Assembly (NCBI GenBank): GCA_025766275.1
Contig: JAFKAC010000007.1
Span: 1,116,001-1,180,000, forward strand
Length of the DNA: 64,000 bases
DNA from: Lactarius indigo
Taxonomy: Eukaryota; Basidiomycota; Agaricomycetes; Russulales; Russulaceae
Reading direction: 5' to 3'
Positions 36,340 to 47,306 of the stretch are shown here, piece by piece. A program made the translations under genes and the position numbers. The notes under the pieces are model-generated. The model had not been told where the DNA came from. It worked only from the letters and a program-made list of their open reading frames with translations, and searched no databases. Positions within the stretch are counted from its first letter, which is position 1; every line of letters begins with the position of its first letter.

Positions 36340-36464
36340 GACTCCTTCCCGATTCGGTGCTCTGCTCCTTATCACGTGCGCCTTCCCACACCCTGCTTCA
36401 GAAGGAGGCGTGTGGGAAAGCACACGTGATTAAGAGCCTCGGAGCACCGAACTGGGAAGGAGTC
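36340..36464. repeat. Large imperfect inverted repeat (hairpin)
   Basis: Two arms of about 60 bp face each other with a few bases between them. The left arm runs gactccttcccgattcggtg ... cacgtg ... cttcccacaccctgcttc. The right arm is its reverse complement with about ten mismatches: ggcgtgtgggaaagcacacg ... gagcaccgaactgggaagga, ending gtc. It lies upstream of the BTB gene at 34842-36122. The matching upstream region of its paralogue (42200-42480) lacks it, so it looks inserted. Confidence 0.8.
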
Positions 36465-37249
36465 CTGCGTTGTGGCACAGCAGCGCTAGCATTTCAAGTC
36501 GCCCTTTTTTTGTCCTCTTTGGATAGATTTCGCATTGTTTGACTCCTTCACTACTTTTATTTATCTTTTAAACAATCCCTCTTACTACTTGGGAATTGGA
36601 ACACAATCTTGTGCCAGGATCTTTTCAACAACCCCGCTTTTATTGTGGGGATGTTAGCTGGAGGAGGTACGGTTGAGACGAGCAGCGTGAGTTGGAAGTA
36701 AGTCTGGGACGTTTTATTCACGCTATAACACGGACCGGGAGCAGCGATGTAAGCAAGTCAGCTCATCAACTGACCATGAGTCTTGCCTGAGGCTTCCTCC
36801 CACACCAAGCCTACATCTCCACTGCGCCTGACCTTCTTCGAGACTGTCCTCACTTATGCGTAGGACGCCCGGAGCCACGACTGGGACCTGGTGTGGTCCT
36901 CAGGTCCTTATCAAGACCGTAACTTGAAGACAACACTAAGATCACACGTGCAACGCTTTGGCGATGCACGACACTGGTCAGACCAACCGGGAACATGCAC
37001 TTTCGGAGGAAGATAGAAAAAACCAAGCAGATCACATGCAGTGATTATCCAATGGGTTCTGTCTCCAAGGCGCATATATACGGTATTTTGTTTTGTAAAA
37101 AGCGATTTCGTAGTGCCCGTGTCGCTTCACTGTTTCACACTGGTAGGCAACTAGAGTAATCCTGGGTCCATACTGCTGGCACCTTAGTATGATAACACCA
37201 ATGCTTCAAGCTGCCTTTCAAGCAAACTTGTGACCAGTTTCAGGACGGG
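36465..37249. other. Intergenic region of the BTB cluster
   Basis: No gene is seen. The part at 36842-36960 resembles 42614-42730 upstream of the paralogous BTB gene (shared cttatgcgtaggac and acctggtgtg). This shows that the two BTB loci were duplicated together with their flanks. Confidence 0.4.
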
Positions 37250-38841
37250 GATGTCGTGTCGCATACGCGTAACTCAGTTATGTCCACCTCGAGCCTCTCC
37301 TCTTCCATGGTCTTCGCCTTCTGTTCCTCGGCCGTTTCTGCCTTGGCTATGGCTCCGGGCTCTCATCTTTTTACTATCGGCTTTCTTAGCGGCAACCTCC
37401 GTGTCGGCCTCCCGCTAGGCATGGTTCCCGTCGTGGACAGTCTTGTTGACACTTCCTCGGCATGAGCGCTGGGCGTTGCTCTCGTTTCGCATGACCCTTC
37501 TTCTAACTCTCGTGTTCCTTTTGTTCGCACGACAGACGTAACACCAACCTTCTCCAGGCACTCCTGCGGTATGTCCTCTACGGTGTGGGGCTGTTCCACT
37601 CCTTGCATGACGCCTTCTCCTAGTGATTCCGTCAGAACTTCATTTGGCTGCAAGGTTTCATAAAACCGTCATTCGCATGGCATATCAGGACAGCTCGAAG
37701 CTCACCGAACGTTCGACATCAATTCCATCAACGTCGCCCTCCTTTGCGGACCTCTGTTGCAGACTCGAAGGTCCTATCGTGTTTGCACCCTCCACTTCCA
37801 CATTCGGATTGACACCTGAGGCCATCGTTGAATACGATTCTTTCCCAGTCGTCCCACTATTTGGGCTATTCCAATAGGTGTCGTTACCCATGGGACGGTT
37901 CGATTTTCCAGCCTGCGCCGCTTCGACGTGGCGGGGTATATCGGTCACGTTGACTTGAAGTGCACCACCACGGATTTCCTCCCGCACCCTCGCCACGAGT
38001 ACGACATCTTCCATGCTCATCTGCCGGGCCTCATCCAGACTAAGTGGCAGTGTTCTCTCGCACAGCGCGGTCAGGGTAGGGAGTACCCAATGGTCGACCG
38101 AATAAGTGCGCGCAAGCACGAGCTGATCGTGAGGTGTGGGAGGTTTGATAGACCTCAAGGCGAGTTTGCGAAGGGAGGCAAAGCCCCAGCGCGTAGACAA
38201 GTGGAGCACGGACTTCCATTGCTCGTATGACAGCTCGTGTGCTTCGAAATTTCTGTAAATAATACCCTAAGACTTGATAGCCGAAGGGGAGGTATGGAGA
38301 TCCAACAAAGCTCACGCAGGATATAAGACGGAGAGGAGGGCCTCGAAGTCCTTGCGTTCGATATCGTCTATTGAAATGATAGTGGGTAGGGCTTCGAAGT
38401 CTCGTATGTTGAACTGGGCAAATCGTGTAGAGAAGTAGACAGAATCTCGAGAAAAGAAGTATCGATGGACGCAGTACAGCGTACCACCAACCTGCGGGCT
38501 AATTAGTACGTCGGGTATGCAACCACAGAAGGCCGGCCACGGACCAAAAATGTGACATTCCCGTCCTTGAAAAAATATGTATCGTGCCTCGGGAACGAAT
38601 CATCAGGTGGTGTTACGTGCCCGCCTCCTGGTGTCTTTGTTCCTTCTGAAAATCCAAAGAGACTTGAGTGCTCAGCTCCGATGTCAGTGCTATGAAGCCC
38701 TAAGGCTTCGGAGGTAGTTGTAGACATTTGCGAGTGACTCGAGTATGTATCTGAGAACGTAGAGTCGAATGAGACGATGGAGGCTGCGCTTGACAGAACT
38801 GGTGATATGGGAATTTCGTTGGAGACGATGCAAGGTGCTAT
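37250..38841 (-). pseudogene. BTB/POZ gene with lost start codon and broken tail
   Basis: Exon-equivalent segments are 38841-38545, 38491-38316, 38252-37706 and 37647-37363, with normal splice sites. The BTB core is fully open: YFFKDGNVTFLV, LYCVHRYFFSRDS, FEALLSVLYPA, STRWGFASLRKLALRS, LSLDEARQMSMEDVV. At the position where paralogues start MAP, the codon is ATA (38841-38839), and no in-frame ATG lies upstream. The fourth segment resembles the Gln-Pro-His-Val region of the gene at 42909-46269 (VEQPHTVEDIPQECL) and stops at 37363. Glu/Lys-rich coding in other frames continues to about 37250, showing frameshifts. A different, unseen 5' exon could rescue it, but the simplest reading is a recent pseudogene. 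Confidence 0.6.
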
Positions 38842-38999
38842 CAAAAGAGAGTTATTGTATTGTGCCGGTCTATACTTATAGTGGTTACGTGACCGGGATC
38901 CATACAGCAATTGAGGTCGATGCAAGAACAGAGTAAGACAGTTACTGCCACGATCACAACTGCGTCACTCGCCCAAGCTCCTCCCACGCCCACGATTTA

Positions 39000-40720
39000 T
39001 CGTGCCTGCCTGTCGTTGCTCGGATTCTATCTGGCGCCGAGGCCTGGGAGTTTATTCGAAGTGGCTTTGGAACAATAGCTCCTCGACCTCTACTACAGAA
39101 CGATTACTACCGAAGAAATATAATACAGCTTAGAGCCACCATCTAACACTTCTAGAATGTAGTAGTCACAAGCAACACAAGAGAGGCGTTGTGACTCAGA
39201 GACACCTTTGTAGATTGACCGAGCTGTCAGTTACCTAAAATGCAATGCCAATGTGCTCGAATTACTTACGGTAACTGGCGCTTTGCTATCCGCTGGGTTG
39301 GCTCTCTTTTTTATAGCGCGCTCTGTGCTTGGAGGACCAATCTCTACTGGGCGAAGCGGTGTGCCAAACATAGGTGAAGGAGTAACGGCACTGCCCTGAT
39401 CGCAGTGAAAACGAGAAAGTAGTCTATGTCGAGATGTTGTGGGTGCCCGTAAAGGATCCCAAGACGAAGAGGCCTTCTTGCCCTGCTAGCTGCTTCCGCT
39501 CCGAGATAGCTGTCTTGGTAGTGGCAGTTTGAAAACGCAGAATCGACACATACCGCTGCCGGTACTGCGAAGACCCCAAAGATAGACCTATAATGATTTT
39601 GGAACTCGCTTGCCCTCACGTTTCGGTACTGCTTGCGCTAGCCCCATTTCACCTAAGTCAGAGATTTTCTGTTAGCATCTTTGAGACCGACTGGATCCGA
39701 ACTCACGAAATGTTTGCCGCCACGGTTCTGGATGCATCCTTTCGTTTCGCATCCACAGGTGACGCAGCCGTCGTGGGACTGATTCCTTGTTTGGTAGCTC
39801 TGTCTTCTGGACTAGCGCGGGAGGCATTGTCGCCCTCATTACGAGGGACTTTCCCGGCCAGTGAAGATTCTGTCTTGGGTCGCGTAAATTCAAAGGACGT
39901 GACTACGAACGTCCTCCCGTACAACCGCCATGAGAACGACGTCCTCAATACGCATCTGACAAGCCTCTGTCAGGCTGAAGGGCTCTGCTCTCTCGCACGC
40001 TAACATCAAACCCGGCGGCGCCCATCGATGGACCGCATAGATACGTGCAAGCATGAGCCAGTTGTGTGGGGTTGGAGGAGCGATGTACTCCAGGATCAGC
40101 TTGCAAAAAGAGGCGAAGCCGTGGACAAATGAAGTATTGGCTAATACGAAAGGTTGTGCTCTTGGAAATCTCTGCAAGGCAGTCATGGTGTGACAACCTT
40201 ACGGACGGATGACGACATAAGAAACTTACTTGGGATAGATTACGGAGGTGGGCTTCGAAGTCTTCGCGTTCGACGTCTCCTAGTGATACGGCAGGAGCAA
40301 GAACTTCGGAGTCACGGGTGCGGCGTTGAGCAAGTCGGGTGGAGGACCGCGAGAAAAGGACTGATGGATGCAAATTAACCCGCGCGATGCTAGTCAGAGA
40401 ACTCGCGTACCGGCAGGTGTCCCGTCGAGGAGTTCATGAAATTATTCCAGCCTTGGTAGCGCCATAAACCTCAAGGATTTTTGGGGGTTGAACGTTGAAC
40501 GTTGGACAGCATGGAGTCAAACGAGACAATGGAGGGTGAGCTTGAAGACATAGGTGACGTGGCAAGTGCATTGGGTCAAGCGGTTGTGAGCCGCACGGCG
40601 CGAGTCGAATGTCGAACGGATCAAGTGAACAATGAAAGCGAACAAACGTCACGCGACGGAAACAAAGCTCAGTATGTACCGGCGGCTCGGGCTGACATAG
40701 CATTCTCAAGTAACATCGTC
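39000..40720 (-). pseudogene. Decayed BTB/POZ gene, inverted copy
   Basis: This is the inverted relative of the relics at 7414 and 12870. Pieces in several frames include FSRSSTRLAQ and SLGDVEREDFEAHL near 40270-40350, FASFCKLILEYIAPPTPHNW and CERAEPFSLTEACQMRIEDVV at 39950-40120, and DNASRASPEDRATKQG near 39780-39830. The 3' part (39000-39340) is collinear with 8930-9200 and 14380-14650 in reverse complement. It pairs with the BTB copy at 37250-38841 in the same order as each unit of the left tandem duplication, only inverted. Confidence 0.6.
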
Positions 40721-40893
40721 TCATACTGTATGAAATCTTCGTACAAACGTGTACTGTGCATATACAAATTTAGGGAAGGCGCCATGGAGCCGAATTACTA
40801 CCAATGGGAAGTTTCCGGTCCCTTGCTCAGCTTAGCGTGTCCTCCACCTCGCCCGGTCCTTGGTATCAACAACTCCGCGCATAGCCTATACCT

Positions 40894-42140
40894 TCACCTC
40901 CTTAGGCGCCTGCTCGTTGGCTCTGCCTTTGGGACCTGCCGGGGTTGTGCTTCATCTGCCTGTTCAATGTTTCCTCCCTGTGATTTCATAGCGTCTGCTG
41001 CCTATAGCCACCGAGTTTCATCAATCGCACGCGTCTCACCTACTGCCTGGACTTACCATGGTCTTTATGCTATTGCTACTTCGCACATCTAAACCAGGGC
41101 TGGTCGCATTGGGCGTAAAACCGGGCACCACTGACAGTTCAGTAGCCAAAGTGGGGCTCGCTGGTGAGACTTCGTTATCCGCGTCAGGAATGAGCGCCCC
41201 AGCTTGCATCGCCTCTACGTGGCGTGAGATTTCGGCTGCGCTCACTCCGGATCGAATCGACTTGCTACGGATGTCTTCCCGCACGCTGGCCACGAGCACG
41301 ACATCCTCCATACTCATTCCACGGGCTTCGTCCAGGCTAAGAGGCGCTTTCCTTTCACACAGCGCAGTCAAAGCGGGGAGGATCCAATCGTCCACTGCGT
41401 ACATGCGAGCGAGGACGAGCCGATCGTATGATGTCGGTGGGTTAATCGACCTCAATGCCAACTTGCGGAGTGAACCGAAGCCCCAGCGCGTGGACAGGTG
41501 GAGAACCGATCTCCATTGTTCGTATGAAAGGTCGCGCTCTTCAAAATTTCTAGCAGATGTATATGCACCGATAAACAGAAAACAGGAGAAAGTAGTACCG
41601 AGAACTTACTCTGGATATAAGACAGAGAGAAAGGCTTCGAAATCCTTGCATTCGATATCCCCTAGCGATACGGTGGTCGACGAAGCCTCGTGGTCACGAA
41701 TGCCGAGCTGGGCAAATCGAGTGGAGAAGTACACAGAGTCGCGAGAGAAGAAATAGCGATGAACACAGTAGAGAAATCCATCGACCTGGGACTTGTCAGC
41801 ACATTGAGGGTATATGTGATGTAGGTCGACGAACCAAAAATGTGACATTGCCATCCTTGAAGAAGTATTTGCTATGTCGTAGGAAAGAGTCCTCGCTTTG
41901 ACGACGTGAGCCATCTGGTGTCTCATTCTCAGCCGTCCCGAAGCCCACCCCTAGAAAGCTCGCTGGTCTGGCTGCGGACTCAGCAGTACGAGTCCTCGAA
42001 GTTTCAGGGATAGCTGGAGATTTCATGTATGGATCTGAGAGTAAAGATTCGAAGGGAACAACGGATAGTGTAGCCGGACTCGATGCGACAGGAGAGCTCT
42101 TCGGTTCGTTCCACCCCCAGGAGACTATATGAGGTGCCAT
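40894..42140 (-). CDS. BTB/POZ domain protein
   Basis: Exons are 42140-41835, 41785-41610, 41549-41057 and 41001-40894, giving 360 residues. The N-terminus is MAPHIVSWGWNEPKSS, followed by a Ser/Thr-rich stretch. The BTB core has KYFFKDGNVTFLV, LYCVHRYFFSRDS, DFEAFLSVLYPE, SLRKLALRSINPP and LSLDEARGMSMEDVV. The last exon ends RQVPKAEPTSRRLRR, so the tail stays basic, but the Asp-Asp-x-Trp-Gly signature of the gene at 34842 is not kept. It is the closest paralogue of that gene and looks intact. Confidence 0.75.
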
Positions 42141-42908
42141 CACAGCAAAGTTATCTGTCAGTGATCCTAATCAATGGGCATTTTATACAGCATCGTTCTG
42201 TGCCCATGTTACTACGTCTTTACACATGAGGGAGCTTCGTTTTGACCCTCGAATCTTTAGTTGGGCTTTGGGTTCCGAGTTGTTGATCTGCCCCCAACCC
42301 TAGTAAGACATTTTATGCCCTATCGGCACCTTACTTCACTACGAATTACGCGCTGCAGCCCTAGAGATTACGGCAGTACTGGGTCATGCGGTCGTGTTTT
42401 ATTCGTGCAACGTAGCAGGGCCATGGGCAAGCCAGGGACAGACCCTGGAGTAGCGCTGCTGTAAGCCGGAAACGAGCGAGCGACTTCAACTCTGCTTGTC
42501 TGCTTGTCTGCCAACGATCCAGTGATCACGCGATCGCGAGTGCCACCACTGTGCACCTTCTCGCCTGGGCGGGCGTTCACCGCATGATGTGCCAGTATTG
42601 CCAAAGGATTGCTCTCCCTTATGCGTAGGACATCCGAACTCGGAGCCATGTGGACCTGGTGTGCTCTTCCAAGACTACGACGTAGGGATGGCATTCGTGC
42701 TTACTCAACTTCGTGGCCACAAGCGAGATCATTTTCCAGCAAGTAATAAAGCAAGCAATTGAAATGAACGAGGGTTGAGACAATGCAGCTACAGCTAAGT
42801 TACTGCAATCCAGAAAAACAAATGTTACGTCGAACGACCTAGAGTAACGATATCGTACACGAACACCGAACGAAGCAAAGCAAAGAAACCAAAAACCGAT
42901 GCACGAGC
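42141..42908. other. Intergenic region between two BTB genes
   Basis: This lies upstream of the BTB gene at 40894-42140 and downstream of the large BTB gene. Parts resemble 36200-36300 and 36842-36960. The open frames at 42368-42939 have no domain content. Confidence 0.35.
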
Positions 42909-45900
42909 CTAATAAATCACGCCACATCCACAAGGGCACTTCTCTCCTCGATAGGAATATGTATCGATGGGAGCAGTAGCGATGGGCTTAGGTTCCTGTA
43001 CGACCGAGTTACCTATACTGTCCGAGGTTGCCCCAGATGGAGGACACGGTCCACTCTTCTCACCCTTTTGTCGCTGCTGCTTCCGGGCCCTTTCCCTCAG
43101 TCTTTTCATTTGGTTCTTGGTGAGCTTACCTCCTGGCGCATCGAAATCATTGTCCTTATCGAGGGAAGACGATCGAGCGTCATCCGTTGGCGTTCCAGGT
43201 CCGGACCCAGACATCGTTGAGGCAGTGTTGACCTCACGAATGTAGTCAAGACGTAGCGGTGGCTTCATTGGCCCTTCTAGATTGGCATCGCCACCTTTTG
43301 TGATGGCGGGTCCCCAAACACCAGCTTCGCTATGTTGACTGGGCTTGAGAATAGGTTCTGCCGCAGTCCCATCTGGTTTCACACCACTATCTTGTGCTGC
43401 TGCGAAGGATCCCGTTGTCTGCGCTGAGGTCTCCCCCGCGTTCTTCGCGTCCGGAACATTTGGGGATTCCGGCTCGCCATTTCGCTCGGCAGAGGCAGAT
43501 GCCACCGATTCGGGAGAAGGGGCATGTTCCTTGGTCACGGTGACATCTGTTTCGGGCGGGGTCCTACTCAGGAATGGATGGGACGGGCATGGGGTCCTCG
43601 GGGGGAAGTTTCCTGGGACAATGCTGGGCTGGAGAGGCGTCGATGGGGGAAACCCTCCTGGGATAAGGCCGGGTTGGCATGACGTCGGTAAGGGCAGGCT
43701 TCCTGGGAGAAGGTTGGGCTGGCATGGCTTCGGTGGGGGAGCAGAAGTGAGTTCCTTGCATGGCTTTAAATCAGCTGCAACCTTTGCTGGAGCCATTTCT
43801 TGCGTCCGCATGGATCTATACGTGCATAACGTGGGAGCAGGACTAGCACACTTGTCGCCTAGAGCATTGGGAGCTGCGGTGCCCACAGCTATGTCGAAGG
43901 TCTTTCTTGCGTTTGTCGGTTGGGAGGGAACAGGTTTGTCAGTTATCGCCATTGTCGTCTCGCACTTTGCCCCATTAGGTACATTGGCAGCAGCCCCAGC
44001 GGGGAGAGCCGCGATGGCCTGATTACATTTTGTATCGCCGGCTTTGCCAAGAAAACTGTCGGTCAAAGTACGACATAGTCAAACCAAACCACTTACCATC
44101 CTGCCTGTCGTTGGTCGGTTTCTGTACTTGCCAGACGAGGGCGGACGAAGAAGACACAACGCCCGCCGATGACGGAGCTGCCGTGATAGGCGTCGTGGAA
44201 CGTGTAGGCGCAGACACACGAAGAGTGCTAGGGGGTGAGGCGTTCTTGACATGACGCTTGGACCACGGATCCGAGTTCCACAGACTGGTGGATGTTGGAG
44301 AAGGGGCTGGCTCCTCCGTGGGGATCCCCCAAACCTCTTCTAGCGCAGCTTGACTGGTCTTACTGAGCCAGCCGCCCCCATTGGAACCCCGAGCTGGGGC
44401 CATTATACCGGAGGCAGCTGCTCTCGCAACCTTGTCCGCTGCCCTCTGCCTTGCGATCTGCTCTTCGGCCCGCTTTGCGTGTGACTCAGCACTCTCCGCC
44501 TCGACCCTCCTCTTTTCTTCCTCCGCCTCCGCCGCTTCTGCTTTGATTTTAGCTTCCATCTCTAGCTTCTCCTTCAGGGGGGGTATTTGCTTCGTCCCCA
44601 ATTCTGCCTTCGCTACTGCAGCCTTTGCCTCCTCCATGGCTTTTACCTCGGCTTCCTCCTTGGCTTTGGCCGCAGCTTCAGCCTCAGCCCTAACATCCGC
44701 CTCACGCTTGGCCTTCTTCTCTGCATAAGCTCTTTCCTTTGCGCGAATGGCTTCCTCTTGCCGCTTGCGTGCCTGTTCTTCGGCATCGGCGCGTTCCTTT
44801 GCCGCATCGGCGGCTTCAAGACGGTACATGGTCTCCGCGTTCGCCTTTTCCTCTGCCTCCTGTCTTGCCATAGCCCCAACGGCGAAGCTTTCTGTTAACA
44901 CCGTCCCGGCCACCGCCAATGGTATTGCTTCAGGTGACACATATTCTGACTTTCGCGTTCTTCTTGTTTGCATGACTGGCTTAGCCACGCTCTCCTTCAA
45001 ACAGTCCTGCGGTGTGCCCTCAATGACGTGGGGTTGTTCCACCTGTGGTGATTTCACTGGAACTTCTGTTGACTGTAGGGTTTTGACAAAGCTGTCACTC
45101 GCATTGTATCTCAGGGACCACAACCCGGAGTAAGCTCACCGAACGACCGACATCACTTTCGTCGGTGTCGCCTTCCTTCGCACTCCTATGTCGCGGACCC
45201 GAAGGTAGTGCGACCCCCATCGTCTCTGAAATCTCCTCTTCCACATTCGGATCGACTCCTGAGGCGACCATTGAATCCGAATTTTGCGCAGTGTCTTCGT
45301 TCTTTGACGCATCCCAATGGATGTTGTTGCCCACGGGGTGGCTCGGTTTTCCAGCCTGCACCACTTCAATGTGGCGCCGTATGTCAGCTGCGTTGACTCG
45401 AAGTGAACCGCCACGGATCTCCTCCCGCACCCTCGCCACGAGTACGACATCTTCCATGCTCATCTGCTGGGCCTCATCCAGGCAAAGTGGCCGTGATCTC
45501 TCGCACAGCGCGGTCAACGCAGGGAGTACCCAGTGGTCGATCGAATAAATGCGCGCAAGGACGAATTGATCGTGAGGTGTGGGAGGTGTGATAGACTTGA
45601 GAGAGAGTTTTCGAAGAGAGGTAAAACCCCAGCGCGTAGAAAGGTGGAGGACTGATTTCCATTGTTCGTATGTCAGTTCATGCGCTTCAAAATTCCTGCA
45701 AATAACCAAGTCTCGATAACCGACGGGTAGGCATGGGATCAACAAAGCTTACGTAGGGTATAAGATGGAGAGGAGGGCTTCGAAGTCCTTGCATTCGATA
45801 TCGCCTATTGAAATGATAGTGGGCAAAGCCTCGTGGTCCTGTATGCCGAGCTGGGCAAATCGTGTAGAGAAGTAGACAGAATCGCGAGAGAAGAAGTATC

Positions 45901-46269
45901 GATGGACACAGTACAGCATACCACCGACCTGCATGCTGATCAGTACGTCAGGTATACAAATCACAGCTGGCCACACACCAGAAATGTGACATTTCCGTCC
46001 TTGAAAAAATACGCATCGTGTCTTATGAACGAATCATCAGGTATCGCGTGCCCGCCTCCTGGAATCTTTCTCCCAAGGAGGGTTTTGTGCTTAGCTCCAA
46101 TGTCGGCGATATGAAGCCCGGGGGTTTTGGAGGCGGTTGGAGACATCTGCGAGTGACTCGAGTATGTATCTGAGAACGTGGGGTCAAACGAAACGATAGA
46201 AGCGGCACTTGAGAGGACTGGTGATATGCAGATTTCGTTGTCACTCCAGGAGACGATGTGAGGTGTCAT
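42909..46269 (-). CDS. Large BTB/POZ coiled-coil protein (1043 residues)
   Basis: Exons are 46269-45979, 45928-45753, 45695-45140, 45072-44097 and 44041-42909, totalling 3132 nt. The N-terminal Ser-rich region and BTB domain (about 80-265) match the smaller paralogues (FKDGNVTFLV, WKSVLHLSTRWGF, MSMEDVVLVARVREE). After residue about 390 comes an Ala/Glu/Lys/Arg coiled coil of some 200 residues (AEEQARKRQEEAIRAKERAY and similar). A WLSKTSQAALEEVWGIP segment follows, then a Pro-rich run of near-repeats (CQPNLLPGSLP, CQPGLIPGGFP, LQPSIVPGNFP). The basic segment KLTKNQMKRLRERARKQQR comes next, and the end is Cys-rich (CPCGCGVIY). This may be the ancestral long form of the family. The BTB gene at 14919 has a comparable but repeat-expanded tail. 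Function is unknown; a scaffold or nuclear role is inference. Confidence 0.75.
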
Positions 46270-46677
46270 CAAGGAAAAAGATACAGTATCTGATGCCAGC
46301 CTGAGTTTGTACGTGGTGCGCGCCTTATCGCGGTTACGTGACCGCACACGAGGAACCCCTGAAACAGTACCCGGGACTCGTCATCATACAGCACTTTTGA
46401 AGCTGGAGAAAGAATAGTTCTGTGTTGGTAGAACCTTCTCTGTGAATTAGATCCAATGGTGTGATGCTTGGATAAATGGCACTTCGGCGGCTGAGAGCCC
46501 GTCCGGTGCAAAGTCGCTCCTCGGAAATGGCCGCTCGCGACCTCTGTCTGACGAGTGGGAGAAATCGGTCGGCTCCAGCAATTAAAAAAAAAAGTCGGAC
46601 CGCCGAACGCACCTTCTCGGTCGCAACAGGCAAATAGATTTTATTTCTGTAACACGTGAGGCTCAGTAAAAAAGGTT
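46270..46677. promoter_or_regulatory. Upstream region of the large BTB gene
   Basis: These 408 bp lie directly upstream of the ATG at 46269 (-) and next to the phased AGTC array. I see no convincing TATA box or named site. The assignment as promoter is by position only. Confidence 0.25.
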
Positions 46678-47200
46678 AGTCGGCTGTTGGTCGACCGTTT
46701 ACCCCAAATAGTCATCGGGTAGTCAACGCGACTAAAAAACGAATATTTGCAAGAATTGTGAGTTTTGGTGACTAAGGATCGACTACGAATAGCTAGGTTG
46801 AGGGGCTTTGCCGAAGTCGAGCAAAGTCGACGCATGGGCAATCTGAGTCGTCCGACGTCAATTTTAGTCATTGGGGGACAAATTCGTAGTCATTCTTGGT
46901 CCAATCTAGGTCAACCAACAGTCACATCAAGTCGATTATGGCTAAATACGTAGTCAATCTCAGTCACCCAAAGTCCGATTCAAGTCGTTCCCAGTTCCGA
47001 AAAGTCACATCAAGTCATTGATGTACAATCCATAGTCGGTTGCAGTCGTCATCAAGTTGTTTTTCTAGTCGTTATTGGTCAAACTTAGTCATCCCGCATA
47101 CTTTTTATGCATTTCGCAGTCAAATTTTTATTCATTTAGTAGTCATGCCAGGTCGAGGGGGAGTCGTATCAAGTCGTGTATGTATGTCGGAAAGTCCAAA
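46678..47200 (+). repeat. AGTC motifs phased at the DNA helical repeat
   Basis: At least 25 AGTC motifs occur on the plus strand: 46678, 46710, 46721, 46815, 46825, 46846, 46866, 46888, 46920, 46930, 46952, 46962, 46972, 46983, 47003, 47013, 47034, 47044, 47067, 47087, 47118, 47141, 47162, 47172 and 47193. Spacings are 10-11, 20-23 or 31-32 bp, apart from one of 94. Many of the skipped slots hold a degenerate GTC. It behaves as a highly diverged 10-11 bp tandem repeat with consensus roughly agtcrnnnnca. It lies between the 3' end of the gene at 47307 and the promoter side of the large BTB gene. Confidence 0.8.
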
Positions 47201-47306
47201 TATTAGAAAAAAAAACCCCTCAACCGAATACGAGCGAGAGCATGCCGGGATCAAGGGCAGTCGTAGCTGCCCGTGCGCAGCAGTGTATTTGATGGGCATA
47301 CGCTAG

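Noticed and set aside
43345..44022. 225-codon plus-strand frame opposite the last exon of the large BTB gene
   Set aside because: The minus-strand exon has paralogous support and closes in phase; the plus frame is a shadow of Pro/Gly-rich coding.
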